The notes under the pieces are model-generated. The model saw only the letters and a program-made list of their open reading frames with translations, did no database searches and was not told the DNA's origin. Below, piece after piece: positions 21,562-33,165 of a stretch of 64,000 nt of DNA (its first letter is position 1; each line of letters begins with the position of its first letter). The DNA lies in NCBI GenBank assembly GCA_002150815.3, contig NDFF03000367.1, positions 744,001 to 808,000 of the forward strand, in the 5' to 3' direction. Origin of the DNA: Grammothele lineata (Eukaryota; Basidiomycota; Agaricomycetes; Polyporales; Polyporaceae). The translations under genes were made by a program, and so were the position numbers.

Positions 21562-24196
21562 TCACGCCACACCCTTGATCAAATCCGCAGCGCGCTCAGC
21601 GACGGCGAGGATAGGAACGCACGGATGTCCCGATACCTGGTCTGGGAAGACCGAGCCATCGACGATGCGCAGCCCATGTACGCCGTGCACGCGCAGTGAG
21701 AGGTCAACCACGCTCGTCGCTGCGTCTGTCCCCATGCGCGCGGAGCAGAGCTGTATGAGAGAAACGTGAGCATTGTATGAACCAGGGATGGATGAGCAAA
21801 AAGCGTACAGGGTGCCAGGGAGACTGAGCATTCTTCCGTATAATCTTCTTAATCTCGTCGTCAGATATCTGGAGGCTCGATCAGTGGACACCAGTAGTCT
21901 GAGAAGTACGCTACATACTGTGTCGGGATTGGCATCCCCTGGCCAGTAGAAGTCTGGGTCTTTCGGCGGCGCGTCGAGTGTCCTAAGATCGAGAGATTCT
22001 GATAGAGGGGAAGTCCGTGCCAGACGAAGAATGAAGCGCATGGCTTTGACAAGTGCATTCATGTCGCTTTCGTCGCCGAGGAAGCTGGAAACCGTCATGA
22101 GCACGGGTCTTCTCAGGTGGTGCGTTCTACCACTCACTTCGGATCGATGAGCGGAGGATCATAGACACTATTCGATCGCAGCTCGATTGTTCCAGAGCTG
22201 GCAGGCTTCAGCACCACGGACCCCTGTTGGACGTCAGATTAGATCTCTTCATTCTGCACGGACCTCATGACCGACGCACCACCGAGATTCCGTAGTTGCC
22301 TGCCGGAGGTACTGCTTGTCCATTCTTTATTACGGCAACAGGAAAGACAACGACCTCGAGGTCTGGCGCGTTCGGACCTGAAGAGTGGTCTTTGATAGGG
22401 CCGGGTGCTGGACCATACGGTAGCCTACATGCTGGCATGTGAGTGTACGGTATACGGTGTCATGGAAGGATGCAGACTTTTCGTCATCGAATCGTGTAAA
22501 CGACACAACTTGGGCACTGAGCGTCGCCATCGGTCCTTGACGCGCGAGCAGCCATTGGAGGAGCGCGATAGCACCCCACAGGGGGTTTTGTGTGTAGTCG
22601 TCGAGCGTTTGGCCGGCTTTTGCACGGAGGACAAGGGAGCCTCCAGAAACGTGCTACCATGGGTCAGTTCACAACGGCAAATTACAGTAAGAGAAGAGAA
22701 GGAGGGCTCACATCGCATAAGTTGCGTCCGACTTGTGGGAGATCGCGCACAAGGGGGATCCGGTGTTGCCGGATTTGAGACGCCGGTCCGACCCCAGAGA
22801 GCAACAGGAGGTGCGGCGTGCCGAAGACGCCTCCGGACAGGATGACTTCGCGTTTGGCCGCGACGGCGAACTTCGGAGCGGTGCGCCCGATGGAGATTTG
22901 AACACCGACGGCCGTTGGGGTGCCGTCTGATGCGGTCATGAACAGGACACGCTCTGTGTATGTTGAGACGGCGACGGTGAGATTTGATCGGCTCAGTACG
23001 TCAGGCGTAAGGTATGCCGTTGCAGCTGAGCTTCCTGTAAGAAAGTCATAAGCCAGTCTGTTACAGTGCCTGTGTATTATAGGTTTGCTTCTCACGCTCT
23101 TGGTTGGAATCTATAGCAGCGGCGAATTGTCCGGCACCAGTTGTGCTTTTGCCGGTGTTAAAATCCCTAAGGGACGGTTGATCGAGCAGACTACATGGCG
23201 CTCTCAAAAGTCGCTCACTCTGTCAGCGGGATCCCAATGTGCTTCATGGCCTCAAGAGCCGCATGTGAGACTGGCTACAAACTAATCAATACGATATTGA
23301 GGATCGGAAGGGAATATAGCTACTCACCGCAAGTCGGGTCTTCGCGTTTACTCGCGGTCCATCTTGTTCTACACGTTGGAAATACCTGAAGATACATGAG
23401 CTAGTGCGATGGTATCATTCGACAACAACTATACTTCTTGAGTGTCTCGTATCCCCAACCAGTTGCGCCTTGCCGCTCCCAAGAATCAAAGTCTGCAGTG
23501 CAACGTATCGTTACATCGTCAGGGAATGGAATGGTCAAAAAAGGAAGAGTAAAAGTGTTACCTTCAGGATCACCACAGTGGTATACTAACGCATTGATAG
23601 TGCTATGAATGCACTTCCGAGTTAGCACGGCCTCATGGCTCTGAGGCGCCGAACGACTAACCTTGTCCCGCCCAGAATACGACCTCGTGGGCAGTGAACG
23701 GTACGTCCATCCAAGGCTGTCTGAGGTCTATAGGTGAGGGAATGCGGGCGTCATCAGAGTTGGATAGAAATGACGTCACCACTGGAACGCACATCGTTTC
23801 GAAGTTCCAGTCGGAAGACGACTTTAGCAGCCGGAGGAATGCCAGGGGGATACGAGCGAAGAGGTTCCCCTCGTGGCTTTGAAGTATTGTCAAGACTATG
23901 TTGCATCGTAAGTATATCGGAACCGTACCTATCGCCTGCTTCAAGCAAGAGTACGGTCACGTTGGGGTCTTCCGAAAGCCTGGACGCCAGGACGCATCCA
24001 GCCGTACCTAAAAGGGCATGGTCAGAGTGGGAATGGTATTGGGTACTACGGGCAACCTGCCTCCGCCCACGATGACGTAGTCGTATTTATTCCATCTCTC
24101 GCTCTCTTCCTTAGAGACGATGCTCGTGGGCTGAGGGGAAAAGGGTGTGGCGAAGGAGGCCGGATCTTTGACAACCTTCGAGGACGAGTTTCCCAT
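21562..24196 (-). CDS. GMC oxidoreductase, aryl-alcohol-oxidase-like (AA3_2)
   Basis: FAD-dependent alcohol oxidase or dehydrogenase of the glucose-methanol-choline family. Sixteen exons, all in phase, give 595 residues: 24061-24196, 23929-24007, 23793-23876, 23662-23727, 23562-23602, 23435-23492, 23328-23385, 23219-23274, 23096-23166, 22712-23034, 22449-22653, 22280-22389, 22138-22223, 21919-22084, 21809-21868, 21562-21750. Key parts: DYVIVGGG|TAGCVLASRLS (FAD fold), VTVLLLEAGD, PRGRILGGTSTINA (GMC signature 1), GGVFGTPHLLLLSGVGP (signature 2), WHP followed by SARMGTDA (catalytic His) and VSGHPCVPIL (second His). The first intron begins GC, not GT; only that junction rebuilds the glycine-rich motif. 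There is no signal peptide; the protein starts MGNSSSK, an N-myristoylation-type sequence. Such enzymes act on aryl or aliphatic primary alcohols and make H2O2 or reduce quinones. Confidence 0.92.
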
Positions 24197-24955
24197 GATT
24201 AAATTTGGGATCCAACGGGGGTGTTAGCCGGGCATGGCCATCTTGGGGCGGGTTTATATACTGTGGCTGGAAGCGATGGGCGAAGACAGCTTGTGTGGGC
24301 GTGCGAAGATAGGGCGAAGGCGACATCAGGGCTAGGCTAGCTGCGATAGTGCTGCCACGAGGTCAGTGCTATTGCCGAGACATGTCACTAGGAAGTGCTA
24401 TATGCGCGGTCTAGACGACCTTTGGCTTGATGGCTGACCATCGAGGAAACCCGGTCGGTGACTAGAGACGGCGGAACGATGACGAAGATTGTGATGCGGA
24501 GCGGTGCGGTGCCCATGAATGTTCATGCAATTAGATTTGCCTTGGTAGGCATGCGAAGGCTTCCAAGGGGAATGATCCCGTGGACGGTGGAGGAGAGAGG
24601 TCGGTCTTAGAAGGTCAGGACGTCCCAAGCTAGAGTTCGCCTGAGGCATCCCGCGGCGAATAAACGTTCAAGCGCGCCTCTCCGCGCAGCCTCCAAAGGC
24701 GCCCGTTGCTACATAAATCCATCCCTCATCCCACACGGCCTGGGCCGGCGAGCTTCCTCTCCTTGGCATCTCCGACTGTCGACTGGACAGGAGGTTTTGG
24801 GTCATGTTAGACATTCCGTAATCCGCTCGTATACCTTCATCAGCTCGCTCAAATCTTTTGGTTTGTTTTGTAGCCATTTAGCTACGTCCTACGCATCAAC
24901 GGACTCAAACTTGAATCCTGTACTACTTAATTCCCAATGGTTTCGGAATACACAG
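24197..24955. other. Intergenic between GMC and P450 1
   Basis: Contains the GMC promoter on the - strand and the 3' flank of the P450. No further gene or clear element was seen. Confidence 0.5.
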
Positions 24956-27293
24956 TCAAGGATAACCACACGGCCGAACCAGCAAGGGCATCTGTGCGCC
25001 CTTCTCGAGTTGGCTCGCTAGCGCGGGACGTTGCGTGAGCAAACCCACGCGCGTCACGTCCTCTGGATCCATGGGCAGCTCGAACTCGAGCGAGCGTACG
25101 AGGGTAAAAATGAGCGCTTTCAGCCTGTGTGATCGCAGGTGAGCAATAGGAGAGTGGGGAGGCCGCGTGGTGAGGACGTACTCAGTGACAGCAAAACGGT
25201 ACCCGATGCACGCGCGTGGGCCAGTAGAAAAAGTCATCATGTTGCTCCAGAGCGCGGGGACGGTTGAGACGGCCTCTGGAAGGTTATTCCATCGCTCAGG
25301 CCTGTGGCGCCGTTAGCGTTACGGGAGCGCACAGCCAAGGAACGTCGCACCAGAATTCGAGCGCGTCTTCTCCCCAGATCTTCTCGGACTGGTTCACGGC
25401 CAGGAACGGTACGACAACCCTGTTCCCTTTTGCAATGCTGGATATCATAGAGTAATCTGAGCACGCGGACGTATCGAGAGCTCGAGTCAATGTCTTACCG
25501 AATCTGATGATGAAGGACACCATCGCGGCCCTTGAAAGGTTCGCTAGTAGGTATGACGTCGTCTGTGCTTGCTTGGCGAAGCGTGAACGTCACCGGGGCA
25601 TGCAAGCGTAGGGTTTCGCGAATAACACAATCAAGGTACGGGAGAGCGGCGAGTTCGTCCATTGAAGGCGCGTCGTGCGGAACTGCAGAAACCTCTTCCC
25701 GGAGCTTCGCTTGGACGCGGGGCGCGCGCGAGAGTGCATATAGGCACCATGTGGCGGCCATGCTAGAGCTCTCGTGCCCGGCGATAAGGAAGCTGGAATG
25801 TTGCTTTGTGAGAGGATACTCTTCCTCGCTTGTGTCGTAATTACCTCGGGATCTCTGACGGAATAGATAGATGAGCCGACAGGATATGTAGATCAAACGA
25901 AACATACGTACGGCACAGGACCTCTTCTTCAGACAAACGTTGTTCCTCAGGGATGTCGGTCGCCATATTGGCCTTGATCAAGAGTGAAAGAAGGTCACGG
26001 CCTTGTAGGTCTGTCTTGTCTATACCTCCCTCGCTGTTTTGCGAAAGAAGCTTGTGCTTGTCACGAATAAGTCGCAACCCTAGCCGATGCGTGATCTCTC
26101 GCGCCTCGTTGATCTTCCTGGTTCGCTCGTCGGGCTGTAGGGCATTCTGAATTTTCAGCAGAAGTTGGCCATGAGAATGAATACATACGAAGAAGTCCAG
26201 CTGCGGTACAATGTCCATCAGGAGACGGAATATTGTCATCTTGGGCGCCACGGTGGTGAAGGCATGAAACGCTTTGTTGAGCTCGTTGGGCGTTGCGTGA
26301 GCATTTAGGGCTTTGAGATGATATCCAAACCCTGGCTGCTTGATGAGTGTCATGGATATATCGTCTAAATTCTGCGAATGTGTCTATCGCACCTGCGAGA
26401 GCGATGATGTCTAGTGTGGTTTTATCCAAATCTTCCAACGCATTGGTGACTATAGATCCTCCCGATTGGAGTGCTTGACGGATCCAGAGTTCACGAAGCT
26501 GTTGAAGAGAGATACAGTCGCGCACTGGAAGTAAGACAAATGAACCTTACTTCGATGGATTTTTCAAAGAATGTCGGAACAATCTCGCGTATCTGAGCTA
26601 CGCCAAAAGCTGGATTCTAAAGCTGGCCATGTCATGGTGGCACAATCGTGATCAATCACCATACTCACCAGGATCTTCCGCTGTAGACGGGTGGATATTA
26701 GCCGGACTTAGGATAGACTTAGCACAAATTTCTGACCTGCCTGCGATGCTGATCCCCTGATGAAAGCTGTCAGGCGCCATTGGCGACCAAGTGGGTAGAA
26801 GCCAAATTACCTTCAGCAAGGATGACGCCTGTGTAACAGAGGCAATTAAGACCGTGAGTCAGAACAGCCAGCGGAGCCACAAACTGTTGCTTATGATGCG
26901 AGAAGCAGATATGCGTGCTTCCCATGGTTTGACATAGTTGTTAGAACGCAAGATATGGTCCAGAGCACGCGGGTCTGCTGTCCAGAGCACAGGTTCCTAC
27001 CGCACAAGCCCCGGTCAGTGTATGGTAGACGGAGAATATGTGGAGAATAAGGCGTGGACGTAACTCACTGAAAGCATCCACCTAGCGAGCATGTTGGGGC
27101 CGAAGCGTTGTAGCCACCCTTGGGTCCGAGACGCGTAGTCTGCATGGCACATCTGGTGAAAGTGCCCATAAAAGAGGCTTGGGGCCGGGGGTCCGGGAAG
27201 CAACGTGAGAGGGGAGAAATACGACCTGATGAAGGTTCGCCAAGCAAACCAGACAGCAACAGTTACCGTGACAAGAGTCAACATGCTCTCCAT
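24956..27293 (-). CDS. Cytochrome P450 monooxygenase, copy 1
   Basis: Haem-thiolate monooxygenase, probably ER-anchored. Thirteen exons splice in phase to about 555 residues. The N terminus MESMLTLVTVTVAVWFAWR is a membrane anchor, followed by the proline hinge LPGPPAPSLFYGHF. Then come EGDQHRRQRKIL, NPAFGVAQIREIV, FLIAGHESSS (I helix, oxygen-activation region), VIRETLRLHAPV (ExxR), WPERWN (PERF-like) and FSTGPRACIGYRFAV (haem ligand Cys). The C terminus LVRPCGYP ends at 24956. Exon 10 as spliced adds about 14 residues (NYDTSEEEYPLTKQ) just before the I helix, absent from copy 2. Head to head with DUF6534 copy 2; downstream lies the GMC gene on the same strand. The substrate cannot be told from sequence. 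Confidence 0.9.
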
Positions 27294-28408
27294 CGCCACA
27301 GTCGGATGTACCCAGAGTGGAGGGCGAGAAGCTGAGGAGAGAGGAGCGGGGCGAAGAGCCTGACGCGAGACACTCGAGCAGCCGTAAGTGTCCTGGTGAG
27401 CGGCAGGGAAAGTCGCGTAAGCGTTTGAGGCCCTGAGGCCTCGGCGAGGGCGGTGGAAGTTTGGAAGAATCGGAAGCTCGGTGCTCAATGACGTTCAATT
27501 GCAAGTCGCGCAACGTTCCTGACCTTGATGAAGATCTGTCAGCCCCGGCGCCGTCGCTGGTCGCCTCGAGCTCACAGGTGTCCTCGGCTGGGAATACAGA
27601 GTCTATCTGGGGTAAGAGCGCTGTCCTTTGGATGTACGAAGCATCAAGCCGACTGCCACGCATCGGGTCCAAGTATACACAACGACTTGGGCAGCGTGTG
27701 CACGTTTCTGGGGTGGAGTCAAGGCGGAGATTGGCGGAGATTGATAATAGAGGACATGTCGAGCGGAGTGAACCGGCTTGATCAGCGCATATTTGGCGGC
27801 GCTCGAAAGCAGTCAACGACCTTCGGCCGGTTGACGCCAGCTCACAGTCCACCATGTGCGATAACGCCGCGGCCGGATTGTCAGGGTGGGCACTCGATGC
27901 GATGCCCATCTGCTCACCCGTGGACCACCCGCTCCCATACGTGCTCACTCTTGAGTCTTTTCTCCCAACGGGTCGCCCGACATAGCTATTCATTCTCTTC
28001 TCCAGTGAGGTGATAAAAGGCGAGAGCGTCCAAGACTTGTTTCCGCTGTCACCGAGTTCGGCCGCAGAGGGAGAACTGTCACAGCATGTGGAAGGACCCC
28101 TACAAGGCCCGCTCTGAGCTGGCTGGGTAGTGCCGTCGATTCTCCAGAAATACTTCACCGTTGGCGCTAATTCACCACGACGGTATTGAACCCAATCATC
28201 GCCCTTGCAGCTTCTTTCATCTCACTGTCACAACACGCATGCAGTGGAAGACAGACGCCGCGACTCCCGAAGCACCGTCGATGCCAAAGTTGTAGCCCGC
28301 CATACCCTTCTCCGACGATGGGCCGTTATATATCCCAACGGCGTCCCTTCGAGATGACCAGGCTGTCTAGCCGTACACACCACCCAGCCAGCGTACTCTT
28401 CCACCGAG
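27294..28408. promoter_or_regulatory. Divergent intergenic region between P450 1 and DUF6534 2
   Basis: 1,115 bases between two outward-facing start codons (27293 on - and 28409 on +). Open frames here have no family motifs. It must carry both promoters; no distinct binding sites could be assigned. The + side ends with TATATATCCC (about 28327-28336) some 75 bases before the 28409 ATG, a likely TATA element. Confidence 0.5.
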
Positions 28409-30696
28409 ATGGCAACTCCTCTAGGTCCTATTTCTGACCTTCTCCATAGATTCAAGACCGGCATAGGAGCCTGGTTGACGGGAACACTCCTTTCGACACT
28501 GTAAGTACTACCTATATCCATCAGGTCTCCCTGAGGTAACCTGATAATCATCATCTGCAGACTCGAGGGGATGCTTCTTCAACAGACTCTCAGCTACTTT
28601 CGCCATTACTCCTCAGATAGATGGTTTTTGAAGGGCTGGGTCTGTCTCTAACTTGTGCGAGTATCTGATTTCCGCTCATTCAGTACCGACTGCAGGTTAT
28701 AGCCGTTGTGTAAGCGATCGAGCAATCTTACTCTGGCTATACCGCCATGGCTGAGATAGGACGGGCACAGGGTACTCCAAACCATTACCCTAGCCATGAC
28801 ATTGCACGTTTGGTAAGTCTGGCGAAGTATGCAACATGCGAAGTCGAGCTGAACCTAGTGCTCCTTAGCTACTGGTCTCTGATCGTCAACGCCTTCAATA
28901 TAAATTTATTTGAAGCCCGAGATCCCTGGTTAGTTTTCTTCTATGTTCTTGGTCACGATCAGCTACTCATCGGAGTGCATCGTGTATCAGGTCTGCTGCA
29001 GTACGTATTGCCGTGTCATAGGATCAAGCACGGAAACGGTACTTGATATTTGTGTTAACAAATCGTTGCAGCTTGTTCCGATATTCGGGGTATGTTCCGC
29101 GTCTATAGCGAGACCTTTGGCTCACAAAATCATAGCCTATCTGCAATCTTCTATCAGAAAGGTATGCTAAACATCACCCTCCATCTTATCTGCCATACGG
29201 CAATGCTCATTCCGCAACATCAGTTTCTTCGCGCGTCGCGCGTACATATGTGCGTATACGGCAACCTTTTCCTGCTCCGTCCTCTGAGCGGTCATATCAG
29301 TCGGCACGCGATATAAGATCATTGTATATATCGCTGTAAGCATGAAATCTGATTTCCATCCAAGTACTTATTGTTGAAGTCGCCGTCATGTTCTAGATGG
29401 CTATGAACGTTGCCGCCTGCGGTATGTCGCACAGCCAGTTCAGGGAGCTACGTCTGAAATTCTTCCATGGATCCTAACAGGATGTTTCTTCGGTGAGCCA
29501 AGCATTCGATCTTTTTGCCAAGATACGAAGCGGCTAATCTCGCAACAGCGGTCTCTGCCAAGGCGTTCGTATTCTGCGTTATCATCCGCCAGTGTCGAGA
29601 ACGAAATGCTAACTCTATGCTGTAGCTTCGCGGAGCCGACAATCATCCAAGCCCCTAATGCAGGAGGAGTATGTTCTGACCTTTCACGGTCCTAATAGGT
29701 TTTTGACCGATGATATCCCTAGTGGCTCAACACCGCGGGCTCCAGCCTGATGTTGGCGGCCGACGTGCAACTCACCGCTTTACTGGTCTATGCTCTGTAC
29801 AAGCGAAGGGGGATCTCTCACAGGTACTTCGCCCCCCATCGGTGGGTTCTGCCGTGGTCCTCACGAGTTTGTGCAGAACGGAATCGATGGTCAACCTGTT
29901 GATCGTCTACGTCATCAGCTCCGGTATGTGCCACAACGCCGACATGTTCCGTCTGCGCCCACGCTCACAACCTCATAGGGCTTTTGATCTGGTACATTGT
30001 TCCGCAGATCGATTTCCGGCTTACCCCTGACAACGACTAATCGGCAGCGTTTTCAACGCGGTCGGCGCCGTCCTCGTAAGCCGTTCTAAACCATAAGATG
30101 GTGCATCCACTTATGATCGTGGACATAGTCAATCACGGATCTCGATAATATCGTCTTCTCTGCTTCGTTGATCGTCAATCAACAAGGTGAAATGCTTCAG
30201 AGCGGCGTCATTGGGTTTTACTGACGCATATCCTCGTAGTGTATTCTAACTCATTTTTGGTGGCGTAAGTGTTTCCAGGTGCTCGTGCGGGTACTACCCT
30301 TATTCAACTGCGTCTGTAGCCTGAACACACGCGACATGATACGAAACCGCGGTAACACTGAGAAGACTTCAGATGCAAACATCAGCAGTGTCGTATTCAA
30401 CGGCGATAGAGGACAGAAAAGCCGGAGTGCCGCTGTAAGCACGGAACATGGCAGAGTGTCCACGGTCCGTAAAAGCTCTCGCTTCTTGTGCGGTGCAGGA
30501 GAAGTTGATTGTGTCTTCTTTGTCGCAGATTATGTTTCGTCCTAGTTCAACGGACGCGGCTGACGCGCTCAAGATCACTACCTGCCCCGGCTCGTCTCAG
30601 GAATTCGACTCAGAATCCAGTGGAACGAAAGCAGGGCCTCAGGAGAAGGCTTCAGCGGAGCAGATACAAATGCAAGACGTATCCTCTGTGGTTTGA
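28409..30696 (+). CDS. DUF6534 multi-pass membrane protein, copy 2
   Basis: Same family and exon plan as the gene at 17741. From ATG 28409: KTGIGAWLTGTLLSTL, splice, LEGMLLQQTLSYFRHYSSD, YRLQVIAV, VVLQTITLAMTLHV, YWSLIVNAFNINL, WSAA, LVPIFG, later RTESMVNLLIVYVISSG, VYSNSFLVA, LNTRDMIRNRGN and a hydrophilic tail ending VSSVV at 30694. Each listed junction is GT..AG and in phase. Predicted as several transmembrane helices with a cytosolic C-terminal tail. Exact exons between 29100 and 29750 were not all fixed. Head to head with P450 copy 1, which suggests shared control. Confidence 0.8.
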
Positions 30697-31107
30697 ACAG
30701 ACTGTTCATAACCAAACTCGAGGACAGCTCGTACCGCGAACGGCAGGGTCGGGTATTGTCGCACGCAGGAGTCGGTGGAGATGGCTTGATCACCGTTTGA
30801 TATGACGCAAAGCTTTCGTTGGACTATGGTACCCAAACACGAGTGCGCCAGTATGCATATAGTGATACAATGGGCCCGGAAACGTTTTGATGTAGTATGT
30901 ATTGCACTCGTAAACGGAAAGAGCGCCACGAGATCTAGGGAACAGCTGTAGCACCAACGTAGAGTAACAAATAAGTTATTGAGTCCGAGGGTAGCATACA
31001 GTTATTGGAGGTCCGTGGAGCTATCGTGACACAAACTGAGGCGCGGGAAGCCGGTGATTAAGCGAATGTATCAAGCACACAGAGAGGGGTCAATCACTGG
31101 AGGCGAC
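30697..31107. other. Short 3'-3' intergenic stretch
   Basis: Lies between converging gene ends (DUF6534 2 on +, secreted protein on -). Nothing recognisable. Confidence 0.5.
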
Positions 31108-31917
31108 TTAAGAGAGGCTGCTGAGGTCACGGGGGTCGGTGCCTGTGCGGGAAGAGGTGAGGACGCATTGACAAAGACGGTCAGTGGATAGACATTGACG
31201 TACCACACGCGCTCTCGTAGACGTCGAAGACGACATCGTCGGCGATAGGAGTCAGTTGGGTGACGGTCGCACCAGTGAACCACTGCACGAGCACACGATC
31301 AGCCGCAAGCGAAGGCACATCCGAGGGAGAGAACGTACGATGAAGTGGCCGAACTGGCGCGAGCCGTAGTTGACCTGCACGTTGCCTGTCTGGGAGGTGT
31401 GCTCGATGCCGGCGGTGAACACGGCCTGGCGGCCCGGGGGGATAGAGTACTGAACGCTCTTCGTCTCGGTCTGCGTGGTGGTGTCTGTGGACGTGACGCC
31501 GCCCCCGATGGAGATGCCTTCGACGCTGATGCCGAAGTTGCTGTCGACGGTGACCGTCTGCGTGACGGCCGTCTGGCCTCCGAGGGTGACCGAGATGTCC
31601 TCCGAGCCGCCGCCACAATTGAGCTGCGGGTCGCCGAGCGTCTTGAAGACGCGCTTGTTGGGGTTGTTCACGATGTTGATCTGAAGAGGCCGGGGTCAGC
31701 CGGTTATAGAGGACGACGGGTGGGTGACAACGGAAGGGCTTACGAGGGTGCAGCGATCGGCGCCGTCGATGTTGGGCGAGCCAGGGCCGCCGGGGCAGGA
31801 CGCGAGCAGGTCCTGGTCAGTCGGCGCGTCCTCGCGCCTGAGGAGGAGGGCCGAAGTCGACATAGCAAGTGCGACGGTCATGAAGGAGGAGAGCATGACG
31901 ATGGAGCGGGCAATCAT
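31108..31917 (-). CDS. Small secreted protein of unknown function
   Basis: Four exons, 31744-31917, 31339-31680, 31204-31282 and 31108-31142, join in phase to 209 residues. A clear signal peptide (MIARSIVMLSSFMTVALAM) is followed by LLLRRE, a possible dibasic processing site. The mature part is rich in Ser, Thr, Gly and Val (VTLGGQTAVTQTVTVDSNFG, then SVQYSIPPGRQAVF), suggesting a beta-sheet fold, with cysteines in SCPGG, ADRCTL, LNCGGG and SACGT. I know of similar uncharacterised secreted proteins in wood-rot fungi but no function. A possible decayed relative lies at 15975-16310. GC-rich third codon positions suggest strong expression. Confidence 0.88.
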
Positions 31918-33165
31918 GGTGGAGTTTGGTTCGTGTGGGTGGTGAATGTACGGTACTTAAAGAGAGTGTAGAAGGTTATAAAGTAGAGAGATCGTCCTGA
32001 AGCCGGCAGGAAGGAGTCACGTTGTCGGAGAGGACGGGCTGGTCTGTGCTGGGGATTAGGGAGCAGTGGAATGGGCAGTATATATACACCCTCGTCAGAC
32101 TGGAGTATCGGAGGAAAATACGAAGAGCGCGAGGAAGTTCAGTTTGTCCTTGCACGCGGCATCACCGGTCATGGGATGGACAGGGGCATTGTGCCGTAGC
32201 AGATCATCGAGGGTCAGATGGGAAGGTGATCTGCAAATGGACAGCAGGCGAGCGAGCATTCACATTGACATCACTAGGCGTGCCGAGGAAACGACCGTCG
32301 AGGGACCGACGGTGGTCGTTGGGTTTAGCCACAACGCATGGCAATTATGCGCTCGCGACGAACAGCTTTCCCATCAACCCCGCGAGATCGCACCCCGACT
32401 TGAGTGTGTCAAGAGCATGTCAGCCGAGTTGGAGGGGAGGAGAAAGCTTGGCACTCGAGGACACTCACCTCATCGGGTCTTTGGGTTAATGCTTTCGCGG
32501 GTGGAGTGAATGGACGAGACCCTCGTCCGCGTGGCAACGATGAAAGCTCTCATCAGGCCGCTGTGTACAACGCCTACGCTTCCATCACGGTTTCCTTCCT
32601 CCGTGCACAGCCACACTCCAGGTTCACTTGGAGTGTCCGTAATGCCTGCCCCGCAGAAGCCTGCGCCTGGCGTAATGAAGCGTAAAGATGATTTGTCCGC
32701 TCAGATGGGGTGTCACTAAGCGAAACGGGCCATGCTTCCGAGCAGTCCTGATGTGGGCACTAGGGACGGGATAGACTTGGCAGACGGCACTTTGACCGGT
32801 GCACTGATTGAAACGTCTACTGATCAGATGTACGATATCCGTATTCGCGGTAGCCTGTGCGTTGGACTGGTTGCTGGAGCCACAAGTTGCTGCCAAGCGA
32901 ATATTGGAGGACACAGCCCGCTGAGGTGACCGCGAACATTGGGACATGTCAATAATGGGATACCAACTCGAGGATTACCATGGTGCCGAGAAATCGGAAG
33001 GGTGATAGACTCGACTGGGTCGACGGGCTAGGTCAGCGCAGACGACCATCACGCAAATTGTGGGTGCATGAACAGCCGTAAGGTCCGGCCGACTGAAGAA
33101 CGTGGAGTTGGAGACAATCTAGAGACAGAACAGTGCCGAGACTACGATCCCTCGTCAGCTGGTGC
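31918..33165. other. Intergenic, no gene recognised
   Basis: Apart from the promoter of the secreted protein and the 3' flank of RPA49, nothing supports a gene; a second TATATATA run is at about 32079-32086. Open frames are short and motif-free. Confidence 0.5.
31976..31983 (-). promoter_or_regulatory. TATA box of the secreted protein gene
   Basis: TTTATAA on the - strand, about 60 bases upstream of the ATG at 31917, with a CT-rich leader between. Confidence 0.5.

Noticed and set aside
23386..23434. Apparent frameshift in the GMC gene after LKKY
   Set aside because: A donor one codon earlier (AA|GTATAG) gives LKKYFQRVE in phase, so the gene is intact here.
27082..28158. 358-residue open frame on the - strand
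   Set aside because: It overlaps the P450 1 first exon in another frame, has no domain, and has Ser/Arg-rich composition typical of a GC-rich shadow frame.
31345..31971. 208-residue open frame on the + strand
   Set aside because: Antisense of the secreted protein gene, which has a signal peptide and consistent splice sites.
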